A stretch of DNA of 64,000 bases from Pseudomonadota bacterium (GCA_021841585.1 JAKBUS010000002.1:34544-98543); one strand, 5' to 3'; numbered from the stretch's first letter, positions 8,218 to 17,678 are shown. Numbers and translations are program-made. The notes: a model not told the origin generated them from the letters alone.

Positions 8218-8952
8218 ATGGCGGTTACGAGCTTCGAGAGCAGCCTGAGACAGCGGTGTTCGAACTGCAGCCTGCGGGAAATCTGTCTTCCCCTGGGCCT
8301 AGACGCCGAAGAGCTCGGAAGACTCGACGAACTCGTAAAACGGCGGCGGCGGGTATTTGCCGGGCAGCACCTGTTCCGCGCGGGCGACCCCCTGCAGACC
8401 TTGGCCGCGGTGCGCACCGGGTTTTTCAAGATCTACGAGGTGAGCGCCGGCGGTCAGGAGCAGATCACGGCGTTTCCCATGGAAGGCGAGCTCATGGGAC
8501 TCGACGCCATCAGCGCGGACGTGCATCGTGGCAACGCTTTAGCCCTTGAAGACAGCGAGGTTTGCGAGATCCCGTTTGTGAAGCTCGAGGGCCTACTGTC
8601 CGACCTGCCACGCCTGCAACATCAGTTCCACAAGCTTTTGAGCGGCGCGATCGGAAACGACCACGGCCTCATGATGGTGCTTGGGACGATGACCGCCGAA
8701 CTCAAGGTAGCGGCCTTTCTGCTCAATCTGGCCGATCGCCTGGAGGCCCGCGGTCAACCTCGCGCGGTCATCCATCTGCCCATGTCCCGCGAGGAAATCG
8801 GCAACTACCTTGGCCTGAAGCTCGAGACGGTAAGCCGCATGTTCTCCAAGCTGCGTGACGATGGGCTTATCGTGACCGAGGGCCGCAAAACCGAAATCCG
8901 CAACTATACGGCCTTGAGAGACCTCTGCCTTCAGGGGCCCGCGCACGCCTAG
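8218..8952 (+). CDS. fnr: FNR/Anr-type oxygen-sensing transcription regulator
   Basis: Global anaerobic regulator of the CRP/FNR family, 244 residues from the chosen start. All four cluster cysteines are present: C14, C17 and C23 in RCSNCSLREIC and C116 in SEVCEIPF, with the same relative spacing as E. coli FNR, so it should carry an oxygen-labile [4Fe-4S] cluster. The cyclic-nucleotide-like barrel is followed by a dimer helix and a helix-turn-helix with ETVSR, the recognition residues for TTGAT half-sites. The start at MAVTSF gives normal FNR length; ATG codons at 8206 and a start at 8155 are also in frame. A perfect FNR box upstream implies autoregulation. It is an obvious candidate controller for nrdDG and the NnrS operon. 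Confidence 0.93.
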   Translation: MAVTSFESSLRQRCSNCSLREICLPLGLDAEELGRLDELVKRRRRVFAGQHLFRAGDPLQTLAAVRTGFFKIYEVSAGGQEQITAFPMEGELMGLDAISADVHRGNALALEDSEVCEIPFVKLEGLLSDLPRLQHQFHKLLSGAIGNDHGLMMVLGTMTAELKVAAFLLNLADRLEARGQPRAVIHLPMSREEIGNYLGLKLETVSRMFSKLRDDGLIVTEGRKTEIRNYTALRDLCLQGPAHA

Positions 8953-9260
8953 CTTCACGGCCCCTTGCGGGCCCTAAGGCCGTCTTGCGCGCACGCCCCT
9001 CCTCAGGCGATAGGTGCCCCGCCCGCCCATGCCCTTTCCCTTTGCCGCAGACCCCTCCAGGACCTCTGTATTTTTCGGCAACCAGTCTGGGGGATTTTGC
9101 CGCTTTGCGGACACAATCTCCTAGGCCGCACGTCCGAGCGACCTTAAGTTAGACGGACCTTTGGTGGATAACGCGCGGGCGGGCGGGGCCGTATAACGGC
9201 ACAGCACGGTCGGTATACACGGCGCGCGCAAGATGGTCTACGACAGGAGGTCTTTATACT
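8953..9260. other. Intergenic region, no gene seen
   Basis: About 310 bp. It contains short GC-rich inverted repeats just after the FNR stop (about 8957-8983) that could weakly terminate transcription, and a good AGGAGG ribosome-binding site at its right end for the lipoprotein gene. I see no small coding frame with convincing features and no clear promoter. Confidence 0.4.
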
Positions 9261-11534
9261 ATGCCATTGAAGGCAAGAATTGCGGGCGCCCTGCTGGCGT
9301 GCGCCGTCTTATCCGCCTGCCAAGGAAGCGGAAGCCAGAACAACGCATCGTCCTCAGGCACGGCCCCGAGTGCCGGGGCCCCGACACCCACCGGTCTTCA
9401 GCAGTGCCAGGCGGTGCCCCTACAGCCAGTGGCGACGGCCATTCCCACGAGTCCCACCAACGTCCCGGCGAGCGGAACGGTGCAGACCTCGCTCATCCTC
9501 GTACCCTCCGGCACCCATAGCCTTGGGTTCTATGTGCGCGATCCGTGGACCGGGGCCTTGGTGGACCGGGGCTATGTACCCACCGGACAGGGGCCGGACG
9601 CCGTGGCGGTGAGCAATGACCAGTATGTATATGTGGCCAATGGCCAGGATGGGACGGTGTCGGCCTATGCCTGGGACAGCCAGACCGACCGGCTGACCTC
9701 CCTGGGGGCGGCGATCTCAAGTGGCCAGACCCCCACCTCGCTTGCGGTGGTGGGCTCGGACCTCTATGCCCTGAACGCTGGCAATAACACCATCACGGCG
9801 TTTGCCATCGGCGCCAATGGGACCTTGACTGTGATCGGCGCCTTGAGCCCCAGCGCCACGCTCACCCAGCTTATCGCCGGGTCGGGGGTGCTCTATGGGC
9901 TTGCCAGCAATGGCATCACCACCTTCAGCGCCGGCAGTGGGGTGCCCGCCGAGCTCTCCACCACCGCCCTGAACGGTATCGTCGCCGGGGCCGCCGATGG
10001 CGGCGGGGATTTGTATGTGCTCACATCCACGAACGTTGTCGCATTCAACGTAAGCGGCGGGACGCTTAGCCAACAAGACAGCGTAGCGCTGCCGTCCGGG
10101 TTCACCGGAAACGCCCTCTCAGTCGGCACCAACCAGCTGAACGTCGTGGGCCCAGGATCCGGGGGCATGGAACTCGTCACGTTCCCGCTCATAGGCGGCG
10201 GCATCGCCTGCCCCACCTCGGCGGTGCTCGGCTCAACCGGGCAGGCGACCGGCACGTTCGTCTCCCCGCTCGGGCATACTATTTACGTGACCAATGCCAG
10301 CCGTGATGAGCTTGCGGCCTACAGCGCCACGACCACGGGTAACGGGCCGGCACTCATGGCGACCGCGCGCACCCGGCCCACACCGCGTGGGGTCGCGGGG
10401 CTGGTGGCCACGGTCGGCATCTCGCCACAGACGCTTTATGTCGTGGAACAGGCTCCGAGCGAGATCGTCGGTTATTCGGTGGCGGCCAACGGGGCCCTCA
10501 GCGGTCCGATTACGTCCCAAGGCGGAGGCAACGGGCCGAGTGCCGGCGCGATCGCCGCCGATGGCGCGACCTTTTATGCCTCGGACTGGTCAAGCGGCGG
10601 CAACGGCACGGTGACCGTCCTTCCCATCGATGGCCAAGGCGATCTTGGCGCTGGGTCCCAGGTGGCTACCGGCCAAAGCCCCATGGGGATCGTCGCGGAT
10701 CCCTCGGGCCGCTATCTGTATGTCGCTAATAGCTGTTATCAGAACACCGGCGGCGGTAATTGTCCTGGGACGATCAGCTCCTATGGCCTGTCGGGCGCAA
10801 CCCCCATCGCGTTGGGCTCGAGCCCCACGGCCACGAGCGGCCTTTATCCCATGCTGCTTACCGTCGATCCTACTGGGCAGTATCTTTATGTCGCCCAGTA
10901 CGCAGCGGGCAATGTCGAGGGCTTCACCATCGACCAGGATACCGGCGCGCTGACATCGGCCACGACGGCCTTGGCGGGGAGCAATCCCTGGACCGTAATC
11001 AGCGGCCCGGCCGGCCGCCACCTCTACGTCACGAACAACCACGCGGACTCCACTACCAGCATCTCGATCTACCGCATAAATGCGGCCAATGGCAGCCTTA
11101 CTCCGGCGACGACGCCGACGCTCACGGTGACAGGCGGGAAGCCGCTTGGGCTTGCCATTGGCGCGAAGGGGCGCCGGCTGTACGTGGCCACCCAACAGGG
11201 GGTGAGCGGGGGCACCAATGGGACGCTCGAGGTCTTTACTCGGACAAACCCGCTTGTCTCGGGGGTGGGCTGGGACACGACACCGGTCGCGCTCGCAAGC
11301 TCGGCACCCTTCACAGATGCCTATGGGCTTGCGATAGCCCCTAACGGCAAGGCCTTGTATGTGGTCGACAATGTGCCGCCTACCTCGGCCGGCTCCGTGC
11401 AACCAGGCAATATCCAGGCGCTATCCATTCCGCCCTTTAGCCAGGCGCGCAATGCCGCCGCCTATACCTTGCTAGGGGTCACCACAACCGGCGATAGCCC
11501 CGTCCAAGCCATACCGGGCGGGGGACTGGACTAA
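9261..11534 (+). CDS. Large secreted beta-propeller lipoprotein (YVTN/lactonase-like repeats)
   Basis: A 757-residue exported lipoprotein. The N-terminus has basic residues, a hydrophobic stretch and the lipobox LSAC with the lipidated cysteine at about residue 20, then a Ser/Ala/Pro-rich linker. From about residue 75 the chain is made of repeated beta-propeller blades with signatures such as DAVAVSNDQYVYVAN, GIVADPSGRYLYVAN, LLTVDPTGQYLYVAQ and LGLAIGAKGRRLYVAT, as in YVTN-repeat and 6-phosphogluconolactonase-like proteins; the length suggests two propellers. A strong AGGAGG lies upstream. It is monocistronic, followed by a good terminator. No enzyme function can be assigned; a cell-surface binding or structural role is possible. 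Confidence 0.8.
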   Translation: MPLKARIAGALLACAVLSACQGSGSQNNASSSGTAPSAGAPTPTGLQQCQAVPLQPVATAIPTSPTNVPASGTVQTSLILVPSGTHSLGFYVRDPWTGALVDRGYVPTGQGPDAVAVSNDQYVYVANGQDGTVSAYAWDSQTDRLTSLGAAISSGQTPTSLAVVGSDLYALNAGNNTITAFAIGANGTLTVIGALSPSATLTQLIAGSGVLYGLASNGITTFSAGSGVPAELSTTALNGIVAGAADGGGDLYVLTSTNVVAFNVSGGTLSQQDSVALPSGFTGNALSVGTNQLNVVGPGSGGMELVTFPLIGGGIACPTSAVLGSTGQATGTFVSPLGHTIYVTNASRDELAAYSATTTGNGPALMATARTRPTPRGVAGLVATVGISPQTLYVVEQAPSEIVGYSVAANGALSGPITSQGGGNGPSAGAIAADGATFYASDWSSGGNGTVTVLPIDGQGDLGAGSQVATGQSPMGIVADPSGRYLYVANSCYQNTGGGNCPGTISSYGLSGATPIALGSSPTATSGLYPMLLTVDPTGQYLYVAQYAAGNVEGFTIDQDTGALTSATTALAGSNPWTVISGPAGRHLYVTNNHADSTTSISIYRINAANGSLTPATTPTLTVTGGKPLGLAIGAKGRRLYVATQQGVSGGTNGTLEVFTRTNPLVSGVGWDTTPVALASSAPFTDAYGLAIAPNGKALYVVDNVPPTSAGSVQPGNIQALSIPPFSQARNAAAYTLLGVTTTGDSPVQAIPGGGLD

Positions 11535-11586
11535 AGCTCGGCTCAACCGAAGGCCGCGGGCCCTCAGGGACACGCGGCCGGGAGTG

Positions 11587-11618
11587 GGCGCGGACCGGGA
11601 CCCCGGCCGCGCCTTTTT
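11587..11618 (+). terminator. Rho-independent terminator after the propeller lipoprotein
   Basis: Seven-base-pair arm GGCGCGG (11587-11593) pairs with CCGCGCC (11607-11613), extended inward by CCGG/CCGG, and is followed at once by five T residues (11614-11618). It lies about 50 bp beyond the stop codon, a normal position. Confidence 0.85.
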
Positions 11619-11808
11619 ACCAAAACACGCGAAAAGCCCCGTCATCATTGTGGGCCGCATGGCCCTTGAAGTGAGTGGTGCAGCACTGCCGCCAGCAGCA
11701 GGAACCCGGCGAAGCGCCTGACGGGCAGGCTAATGCCGCCCGTAAACGCCGCAGGAATTGTTCGCCTTTCCTCCCGGAGGCGTCCGCAGGCCGAGGCAGG
11801 GGCGGATG

Positions 11809-12399
11809 TCAAATGAGCTTACGAGAAGCTTGCGCGGTGGCGGCGCCCATACCACTTTTTACGTTCATCTTCTCCTCGGGCGGCGGGATCACGGCCGGGA
11901 CCCCGAGGGAGGCCGCCCACAACTCACGCGCCCAGCCTCGCGAGTGGTAGAAGTGACGGTCCTCCTGATCCTCTACCTCATCGTGGGCCTTCTTCAGAAT
12001 CGCGGCATCGTGGCCCTCCATCTTCTTCGCGACCTCGCCTATCAATTGCCAGTTCATATGATCCTTCAATTCGGCGGTAGTGACGGCCTCCGCGGCCACG
12101 ATCTCGGCCTGCCCCCGCACCCCCGAACTGAGGGCCATCTGCATCATCTTTACCAGGGTTTCGGCGAGACTGCGCACGATCTTGCGCCCGCCCGTCTCCT
12201 GCTCGGCATTCACGCCGAACTCCGTGCAAATATCCTTCAATATCTGCTCGTGACGGCGGCTTTCAGTCAGAAACTTCTCCCACTCCTTGCGCAAATCGGC
12301 GTTCTGCACACAGCTCAACGCGGTCTCGTAGATTTTCACCCCGCCGCGTTCGGTCTCGAGCGCCTCACACAATAACTCGTCCACCTTGCTCCGATTCAT
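11809..12399 (-). CDS. Ferritin-like domain protein
   Basis: A 196-residue, largely helical protein. The N-terminal half shows ferritin-like helices with acidic/His pairs: ALETERGGVKIYETAL, TESRRHEQILKDI, then EIVAAEAVTTAELKDHMNW and KMEGHDAAILKKAHDEVEDQEDRH. These are plausible di-iron ligands, but I do not assign it to rubrerythrin or bacterioferritin. The ATG at 12397-12399 is chosen because GAGG sits five bases upstream; a GTG six bases earlier is possible. A markedly AT-rich tract lies about 100 bp upstream. Likely iron or peroxide handling; uncertain. Confidence 0.65.
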   Translation of the reverse strand: MNRSKVDELLCEALETERGGVKIYETALSCVQNADLRKEWEKFLTESRRHEQILKDICTEFGVNAEQETGGRKIVRSLAETLVKMMQMALSSGVRGQAEIVAAEAVTTAELKDHMNWQLIGEVAKKMEGHDAAILKKAHDEVEDQEDRHFYHSRGWARELWAASLGVPAVIPPPEEKMNVKSGMGAATAQASRKLI

Positions 12400-12581
12400 A
12401 AACACCTCGTCTGTTCACGTTGTCGCCAATCCGGCGAAGGCGCATTATGGGCCCGCGGCCAGGTGCGAAGATCGGCCGTATGACGGACGACATCCGATAT
12501 ATTTATATATTTGTGGAATATTCGTCGTGCTCATCGGCGCCCGGCTTCCGGACGCGGCTTTCAGGACTTCAGTGCGGGCGC

Positions 12582-13412
12582 TTACGCGCCGTCTTTGGCG
12601 GCAGGCATAAGCGCAAGGCGCTCGGGGTGGGCATAGACCGTCATCCGCCGGTCGCGGGCATAGCCTATAAGCGACAAGCCATGGCGCTCGGCGGTCTGGA
12701 CGGCGAGACTGCTCACCCCCGAGATGGCGGCCACCACCGGGACCGCGAACCCCAAGGCCTTGAGCGCGATCTCGAAACTAAGACGCGACGAGACACCGAG
12801 AAAGGTCGCATCGCCGCGCCGCCAGCCGCGCGCCAAGGCCGCGCCGATCACCTTGTCCACGGCATTGTGGCGCCCGATGTCCTCGCGCACCAAGGTCTCT
12901 GTCGCGCTTGCGAGAATGGCGGCGTGGGCGGTCCCGGTGTCGCGATTCAAGACCTGATGGCAAACCATGTGATCCATGCGCTCGTGGATGAGGCCTGCCG
13001 GCACAACGCGCTCATCGCATAGCGAGGAAAACGCGACGAGCTCCTCGAAACACGGCGTCCCGCACAGCCCGCACGCGCTCGCCCCGACCACGCAGCGCCG
13101 CTTGCGCGCCACCCGCTCGGCGGCGCCGGCGGCGAGCTGGAGGTAGGCGGCATCGCCCCCCTCCCCGCGCACCCACTCCCAGGCAATGATCTCGTTCAGG
13201 TCCTGAAGGACGCCCTCGCCCCACAGGAACCCTCGGACGAAGTCGTCTTGGTCGAGCGGCGTGATCATCATTACGGCGTAAGGCGCGCCGTTGATCACGA
13301 GCGACAGCGCCATCTCTTGCAACACCGGCTCCCGTTGCGCGCGCGGCGGGAGATCGGAGTTGAGGATGGTGGCCTGCGACCAGCCTATTCCTTCGCTTGC
13401 GCCTTGATACAT
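12582..13412 (-). CDS. fdhD: Formate dehydrogenase sulfurtransferase FdhD
   Basis: Sulfur carrier that moves sulfur from IscS to the molybdenum cofactor before insertion into formate-dehydrogenase-type enzymes. The family cysteine motif is present as CGLCGTPC (C114, C117, C121), as are the conserved TETLVREDIGRHNAVDKVIG segment and the C-terminal SRLSFEIALKA. At 276 residues it is normal length. It is the last gene of a three-gene minus-strand operon, overlapping the small winged-helix gene by 28 bp, downstream of the FdhF/YdeP-type oxidoreductase it presumably serves. Confidence 0.93.
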   Translation of the reverse strand: MYQGASEGIGWSQATILNSDLPPRAQREPVLQEMALSLVINGAPYAVMMITPLDQDDFVRGFLWGEGVLQDLNEIIAWEWVRGEGGDAAYLQLAAGAAERVARKRRCVVGASACGLCGTPCFEELVAFSSLCDERVVPAGLIHERMDHMVCHQVLNRDTGTAHAAILASATETLVREDIGRHNAVDKVIGAALARGWRRGDATFLGVSSRLSFEIALKALGFAVPVVAAISGVSSLAVQTAERHGLSLIGYARDRRMTVYAHPERLALMPAAKDGA

Positions 13413-13666
13413 AGGGCCTCCCCCTTGGGGCTCAGGGTCAAAAGCATGCGCCCGCGTTGCTCATGACGCTGCACGAAACCAAGCCCGCCCAGATCCCCAT
13501 CCTCGCAGAGCAGGAGTAGCAAGCGCTCCATCTGGCTCTGGCGCAGGCCGAGACGTTTGGCGGCAGCCGCCATGCCGATACGGCGTCTGGCGCACAACAT
13601 CTGCATCAGCGCGATCACGAGTTCCTCGGTGTCCGGCGCCGCGCTCGGATCGCTGGCCTCAGGCAT
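13385..13666 (-). CDS. Small winged-helix-like protein between fdhD and the YdeP-like gene
   Basis: A 93-residue protein. Residues 15-90 read like a small winged helix: a helix ALMQMLCARR, then AAAAKRLGLRQSQMERLLLLL as a likely helix-turn-helix, and a wing HEQRGRMLLTLSPKG. It overlaps the upstream oxidoreductase gene by 8 bp and fdhD by 28 bp, so it belongs to the operon. It may regulate the operon or act as a small DNA- or protein-binding accessory. I do not recognise a named family, and the function is inferred from shape and context only. Confidence 0.6.
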   Translation of the reverse strand: MPEASDPSAAPDTEELVIALMQMLCARRRIGMAAAAKRLGLRQSQMERLLLLLCEDGDLGGLGFVQRHEQRGRMLLTLSPKGEALCIKAQAKE

Positions 13667-15920
13667 GCGAAGCGGCCTTGATGGTCACGGCTATGGACTT
13701 GGAGGTTGGGGTGTTGGCGCGGTCGGCGTGGCTTGCAAGCGGCACCAACACATTGAGTTCCGGATAATAGCCCGCCAAGCAGCCACGCGGAATGTCGTAC
13801 GGCACCACCGCGTATCCGGGCGCGGCGCGCTCGCCGTCCGGCCAGTGCGAGGTGATATCGACCAGGGCCCCTTCGGCAAGCCCCATCTCTTGCATATCGC
13901 TTGCGTGCATGAACAGCACGTTGCGCACGCCCGAGACGCCCCGGTAACGATCCTCGAAGCCGTAGATGGTCGTGTTGTACTGATCGTGACTACGGATCGT
14001 CATGAGATTGAAGAGCCGGCCGGCAACCGCCGGACGGTAACGGCCGGCCACCACCTCCTGCAACGGCTGGGCCAGGAAGTTGGCCTTGCCGGTGGCCGTG
14101 ATCCAGCGCCGCGACCGCGGCGGCAGGTCCAGATGGAACCCCCGCGGCTTGTGGACCCTGGCGTTGAAGTCGGAGAAGCCCTCGACCACGCGGCTGATGC
14201 GATCCCGGATCCGGTCATAATCGGCGACCAACTCGCGCCAGGGGATCTGGTCGTTTGGGAACATGGCCATGGCGAGCCCGGCTATGATGGCGCACTCGGA
14301 CTTCAGGTGTGGCGAGGCCGGGGCACGCATGCCCTGGGAGATATGCACCATGCTCATGGAGTCCTCGACCGTAACCCCCTGCGGGCGGCCGTCCTGGATG
14401 TCGATCTCGGTGCGCCCGAGGCACGGCAGGATCAGTGCATCGCGCCCATGGACGATGTGCGAGCGGTTGAGCTTGGTCGAGACATGGACCGTGAGCTCGC
14501 ATGCGCGCAGCGCGGCATGGGCGCGCGTGGTATCAGGTGAGGCATTCGCGAAGTTCCCACCCATCCCGACGAACACCCGGGCGCGGCCGTCTTCCATGGC
14601 GGCGATGGCGCCGACGACATCGTAGCCATCCTCGCGCGGCGGCTCGAAATGAAACTCCGCCGCCAAGCGGTCGAGAAATGCGGCCGGTGGCCGCTCCCAT
14701 ATCCCCATGGTCCGGTCACCCTGGACGTTGCTGTGCCCGCGCACCGGACAGGCCCCGGCCCCAGGCTTACCAATGTTGCCCTTGAGCAGCAAGACGTTCA
14801 TCAGCATCTGGATCGTGGCCACCGCGTGCTTGTGCTGGGTGATGCCCATGCCCCAGGTGATGATGGCCGCGCGCCCGGCATCGTAGATCGCGCCGATCTC
14901 CTGGAGATCCTCGAGGCGAAGCCCGCTCTCGGCTGCGATATCCGACCACGGCGTGGCCATTACTTGGGCCTTGAATTCGGCGAAGCCGTGGGTGTGATCG
15001 GCGATGAAGCGCTCGTCGGCGTGGCCGGACTCGAGGATGTAGCGGGCGATCCCCAGGGCCACGGCGTAATCCCCGCCGATGCGCGGCTGGTAATAATGGG
15101 TGGCGATCTCGGTGCCGTGGTTCGAGAGCATCTCGGCCGGGCTCTGCGGGTTCACGAAGCGCTCGAGCCCTCGCTCGCGCAGCGGATTGAACGCCAGAAT
15201 CCGGGCGCCGCGGCGCGCCGCGGCGCGCAAGGTACCGAGCATGCGCGGATGATTGGTGCCTGGGTTGTGGCCGAAGAGCAGCAAGGTATCGGCATGCTCG
15301 AAGTCCTCGAGCGTTACCGTGCCCTTGCCGATGCCGATCGATTCGGGCATCCCGAGGCTCGTCGGTTCATGACACATGTTGGAGCAATCCGGGAGGTTGT
15401 TGGTGCCGAAGCGCCGGGCGAACAGTTGATAGAGGAAGGCCGCCTCGTTGGAGGTCCGGCCGGAGGTGTAGAAGAGCGCCTCATGAGGGGACCTAAGCGC
15501 GTGCAAATGGCGGGCGATACGCGCGAAGGCGTCCTCCCAGGAGATCGGCACATAGTGGTCGGTCGCGGCATCGTAGGCCATGGGGGAGGTGAGCCGCCCC
15601 TGATCCTCGAGGGCGTAGTCGCTCAGATCGGCGAGCGCGCGCACCGTGTGTTCGGCGAAGAAAGCCTCGGTCACGCGCTTGGACGTACCCTCGGCGGCGA
15701 CCGCCTTCACGCCGTTTTCGCAAAACTCGAAGGTTGAGTGCTCGTCGGGGTCGGGCCAGGCGCAGCCCGGACAATCGAAGCCCTCGGCCTGATTGGACTT
15801 GAGCAAAAGTGCCGTGCCGTCGGCCAGAATACCCTGGTGTTTCAGGCTCTCGAGTGAGGCACGCAATGCGCCCCACCCGCCCGCGGACTGCCGGTAGGGG
15901 TGGATCTTGATCGTTGTCAT
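13659..15920 (-). CDS. FdhF/YdeP family molybdopterin oxidoreductase
   Basis: A molybdenum enzyme of the formate-dehydrogenase-alpha-like YdeP family, 753 residues from MTTIKIHPY, with GGAGG seven bases upstream. Near the N-terminus there is only a CxxC (C50 and C53 in DCPGCAWPDP) in place of a complete [4Fe-4S] motif. The likely molybdenum ligand region is CSNMCHEPTS. The pterin-binding domains follow (GHNPGTNHPRML, VRGHSNVQGDRTMG), with a C-terminal molybdopterin-dinucleotide-binding barrel. YdeP in E. coli is linked to acid resistance, and its substrate is not settled, so I do not call this a formate dehydrogenase. It leads the operon with the winged-helix gene and fdhD. Confidence 0.85.
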   Translation of the reverse strand: MTTIKIHPYRQSAGGWGALRASLESLKHQGILADGTALLLKSNQAEGFDCPGCAWPDPDEHSTFEFCENGVKAVAAEGTSKRVTEAFFAEHTVRALADLSDYALEDQGRLTSPMAYDAATDHYVPISWEDAFARIARHLHALRSPHEALFYTSGRTSNEAAFLYQLFARRFGTNNLPDCSNMCHEPTSLGMPESIGIGKGTVTLEDFEHADTLLLFGHNPGTNHPRMLGTLRAAARRGARILAFNPLRERGLERFVNPQSPAEMLSNHGTEIATHYYQPRIGGDYAVALGIARYILESGHADERFIADHTHGFAEFKAQVMATPWSDIAAESGLRLEDLQEIGAIYDAGRAAIITWGMGITQHKHAVATIQMLMNVLLLKGNIGKPGAGACPVRGHSNVQGDRTMGIWERPPAAFLDRLAAEFHFEPPREDGYDVVGAIAAMEDGRARVFVGMGGNFANASPDTTRAHAALRACELTVHVSTKLNRSHIVHGRDALILPCLGRTEIDIQDGRPQGVTVEDSMSMVHISQGMRAPASPHLKSECAIIAGLAMAMFPNDQIPWRELVADYDRIRDRISRVVEGFSDFNARVHKPRGFHLDLPPRSRRWITATGKANFLAQPLQEVVAGRYRPAVAGRLFNLMTIRSHDQYNTTIYGFEDRYRGVSGVRNVLFMHASDMQEMGLAEGALVDITSHWPDGERAAPGYAVVPYDIPRGCLAGYYPELNVLVPLASHADRANTPTSKSIAVTIKAASHA

Positions 15921-16221
15921 AGGTGGTATTCCTCCGTCGCCTGAACGTGGTAAAGGGGACGGCACCCGGCCCGGGCGGACCAGTCCAAGCGCCGCGGCAT
16001 CCGGTCACTGGCCGCGCCGACGCTCGCGTCACGCATTCATGGCTGGCGGGTGGGCAAATGCGGGCAGGAAGTTTATGTTATCTCAAACGGATGGCGATGA
16101 CGAGGGGACAGAAGCCTAGAAAGACCCCTCGCTGACGCTTGCGGCCGGGCAGCCCTGGCCGCGCGCCTTCTTCGGGGCACGCCCTCCAGAGGTGGGCGAT
16201 AGCGCAGGCGACTTGCCGCGC
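15921..16221. other. Intergenic region between glnA terminator and the YdeP-like operon
   Basis: About 300 bp. It holds the ribosome-binding site GGAGG for the YdeP-like gene at its left edge and presumably the operon promoter, but I see no clear -35/-10 pair or FNR-type box. No coding frame here has convincing support. Confidence 0.4.
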
Positions 16222-16251
16222 AAAAAAAGACCCGGGGGAAACCCCCGGGTC
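16222..16251 (-). terminator. Rho-independent terminator of glnA
   Basis: On the minus strand a perfect ten-base stem GACCCGGGGG/CCCCCGGGTC with a three-base loop is followed by seven T residues. It begins 20 bp past the glnA stop. A strong classical terminator. Confidence 0.95.
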
Positions 16252-16271
16252 TCGCTGGACTTAATGGCCGC

Positions 16272-17678
16272 TCAGACGCTGTAGTACATATCGAACTCGA
16301 CGGGATGCGTGGTCATGCGCAGGCGCGTGACCTCCAGCATCTTGAGCGCGATGTAGGAGCTCAGGAACTCGTCGGTGAAGACGTTGCCTACGGTCAGGAA
16401 CTTGTGATCCTTGTCCAGCGCCTCGAGCGCCATATCCAGGGAATGGCAGACGGTCGGGATCTTCTTGGCCTCTTTCGGGCTGAGCTCGTAGAGATCATGA
16501 TCGGCGGCATCGCCCGGGTTGATCTTGTTCATGATGCCGTCAAGGCCGGCCATCATCATCGCCGCGAACGCCAGATAGGGGTTGGCCCCCGGGTCCGGGA
16601 AACGCACCTCGATACGCCGGCCCTTGGGATTGGCCACATGCGGGATGCGGATGGAGGCCGAACGGTTGCGCGCGGAGTAGGCGAGCATGACCGGGGCCTC
16701 GAAGCCGGGGACCAGGCGCTTGTAGCTGTTGGTGAGCGGGTTGGTAATGGCGTTCAGGGCGCGTGCGTGCTTGATGATGCCGCCGATATAAAAGAGCGCG
16801 GTCTCGCTCAGGCCGGCATAGCCGTCGCCCGTGAACAGATTCTTGCCGGCCTTGGCCAGCGACTGGTGGCAATGCATCCCCGAGCCATTATCACCGACAA
16901 TGGGCTTGGGCATGAACGTCGCCGTCTTGCCGTGATTGCGGGCGACATTATGAACGCAGTACTTCAGGATCTGGATCTCATCGGCCTTGCGCACCAGCGA
17001 GGCAAACTGCGTGGCGATCTCATTCTGGTTGGCGGTGGCGACCTCGTGATGGTGCGCCTCCACGACCAGCCCCATCTCGGTCATGGCAAGCGCCATGGCG
17101 CTGCGGATATCCTGCGCGGAGTCGACCGGCGGAACCGGGAAATAGCCGCCCTTAACGCCCGGCCGGTGGCCGAGATTGCCGCCATCATAATCCTTGCCGG
17201 TATTCCAGCTCGCCTCCTCCGAATCGATGCGGCAGGACGAGCCCGACATGTCGACGGTCCAGCGGACGTCATCGAATATGAAAAACTCCGGCTCGGGGCC
17301 GAAGTAGGCGGTGTCGGCAATGCCGGTGCTCTTCAGGTAGGCCTCGGCGCGCTTGGCAATGGATCGTGGATCGCGGTCATAGCCCTTCATGGTCGCGGGC
17401 TCCAGCACATCGCAGCGCAGAAGCAGGGTGGGTTCCTCGGTGAACGGGTCGAGCACCGCGGTGGCGGCATCCGGCATGAGGACCATGTCCGACTCGTTGA
17501 TCGCCTTCCAGCCGGCGATGGACGAGCCATCGAACATCTTCCCTTCCTCGAAGAGCTTCTCGTCCACGGTATGAGACGGCACTGATACGTGCTGTTCCTT
17601 TCCTTTGGTGTCAGTAAACCGGAAATCGACGAACTTCACGTCGTTATCCTTGATCATTTTCAAGACGTTCGCGGACAT
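16272..17678 (-). CDS. glnA: Glutamine synthetase type I
   Basis: Makes glutamine from glutamate, ammonia and ATP; a dodecameric cytosolic enzyme. At 468 residues it has the length of the E. coli enzyme. Visible motifs are [11 protein letters not shown] near the N-terminus, [10 protein letters not shown] in the active site, [26 protein letters not shown], and the adenylylation loop DLYELSP in which the tyrosine is residue 397, exactly as in adenylylatable GSI-beta enzymes. Upstream lie a sigma-54 promoter and an NtrC-like site, so nitrogen-limited transcription is expected. It ends in a strong terminator, so it is monocistronic. Confidence 0.98.
   Translation of the reverse strand: MSANVLKMIKDNDVKFVDFRFTDTKGKEQHVSVPSHTVDEKLFEEGKMFDGSSIAGWKAINESDMVLMPDAATAVLDPFTEEPTLLLRCDVLEPATMKGYDRDPRSIAKRAEAYLKSTGIADTAYFGPEPEFFIFDDVRWTVDMSGSSCRIDSEEASWNTGKDYDGGNLGHRPGVKGGYFPVPPVDSAQDIRSAMALAMTEMGLVVEAHHHEVATANQNEIATQFASLVRKADEIQILKYCVHNVARNHGKTATFMPKPIVGDNGSGMHCHQSLAKAGKNLFTGDGYAGLSETALFYIGGIIKHARALNAITNPLTNSYKRLVPGFEAPVMLAYSARNRSASIRIPHVANPKGRRIEVRFPDPGANPYLAFAAMMMAGLDGIMNKINPGDAADHDLYELSPKEAKKIPTVCHSLDMALEALDKDHKFLTVGNVFTDEFLSSYIALKMLEVTRLRMTTHPVEFDMYYSV

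Noticed and set aside
14649..15737. 362-residue frame antisense to the YdeP-like gene
   Set aside because: The opposite strand carries clear molybdopterin enzyme motifs; this frame has none.
16305..17585. 426-residue frame antisense to glnA
   Set aside because: glnA is unmistakable on the other strand, with its own promoter and terminator.
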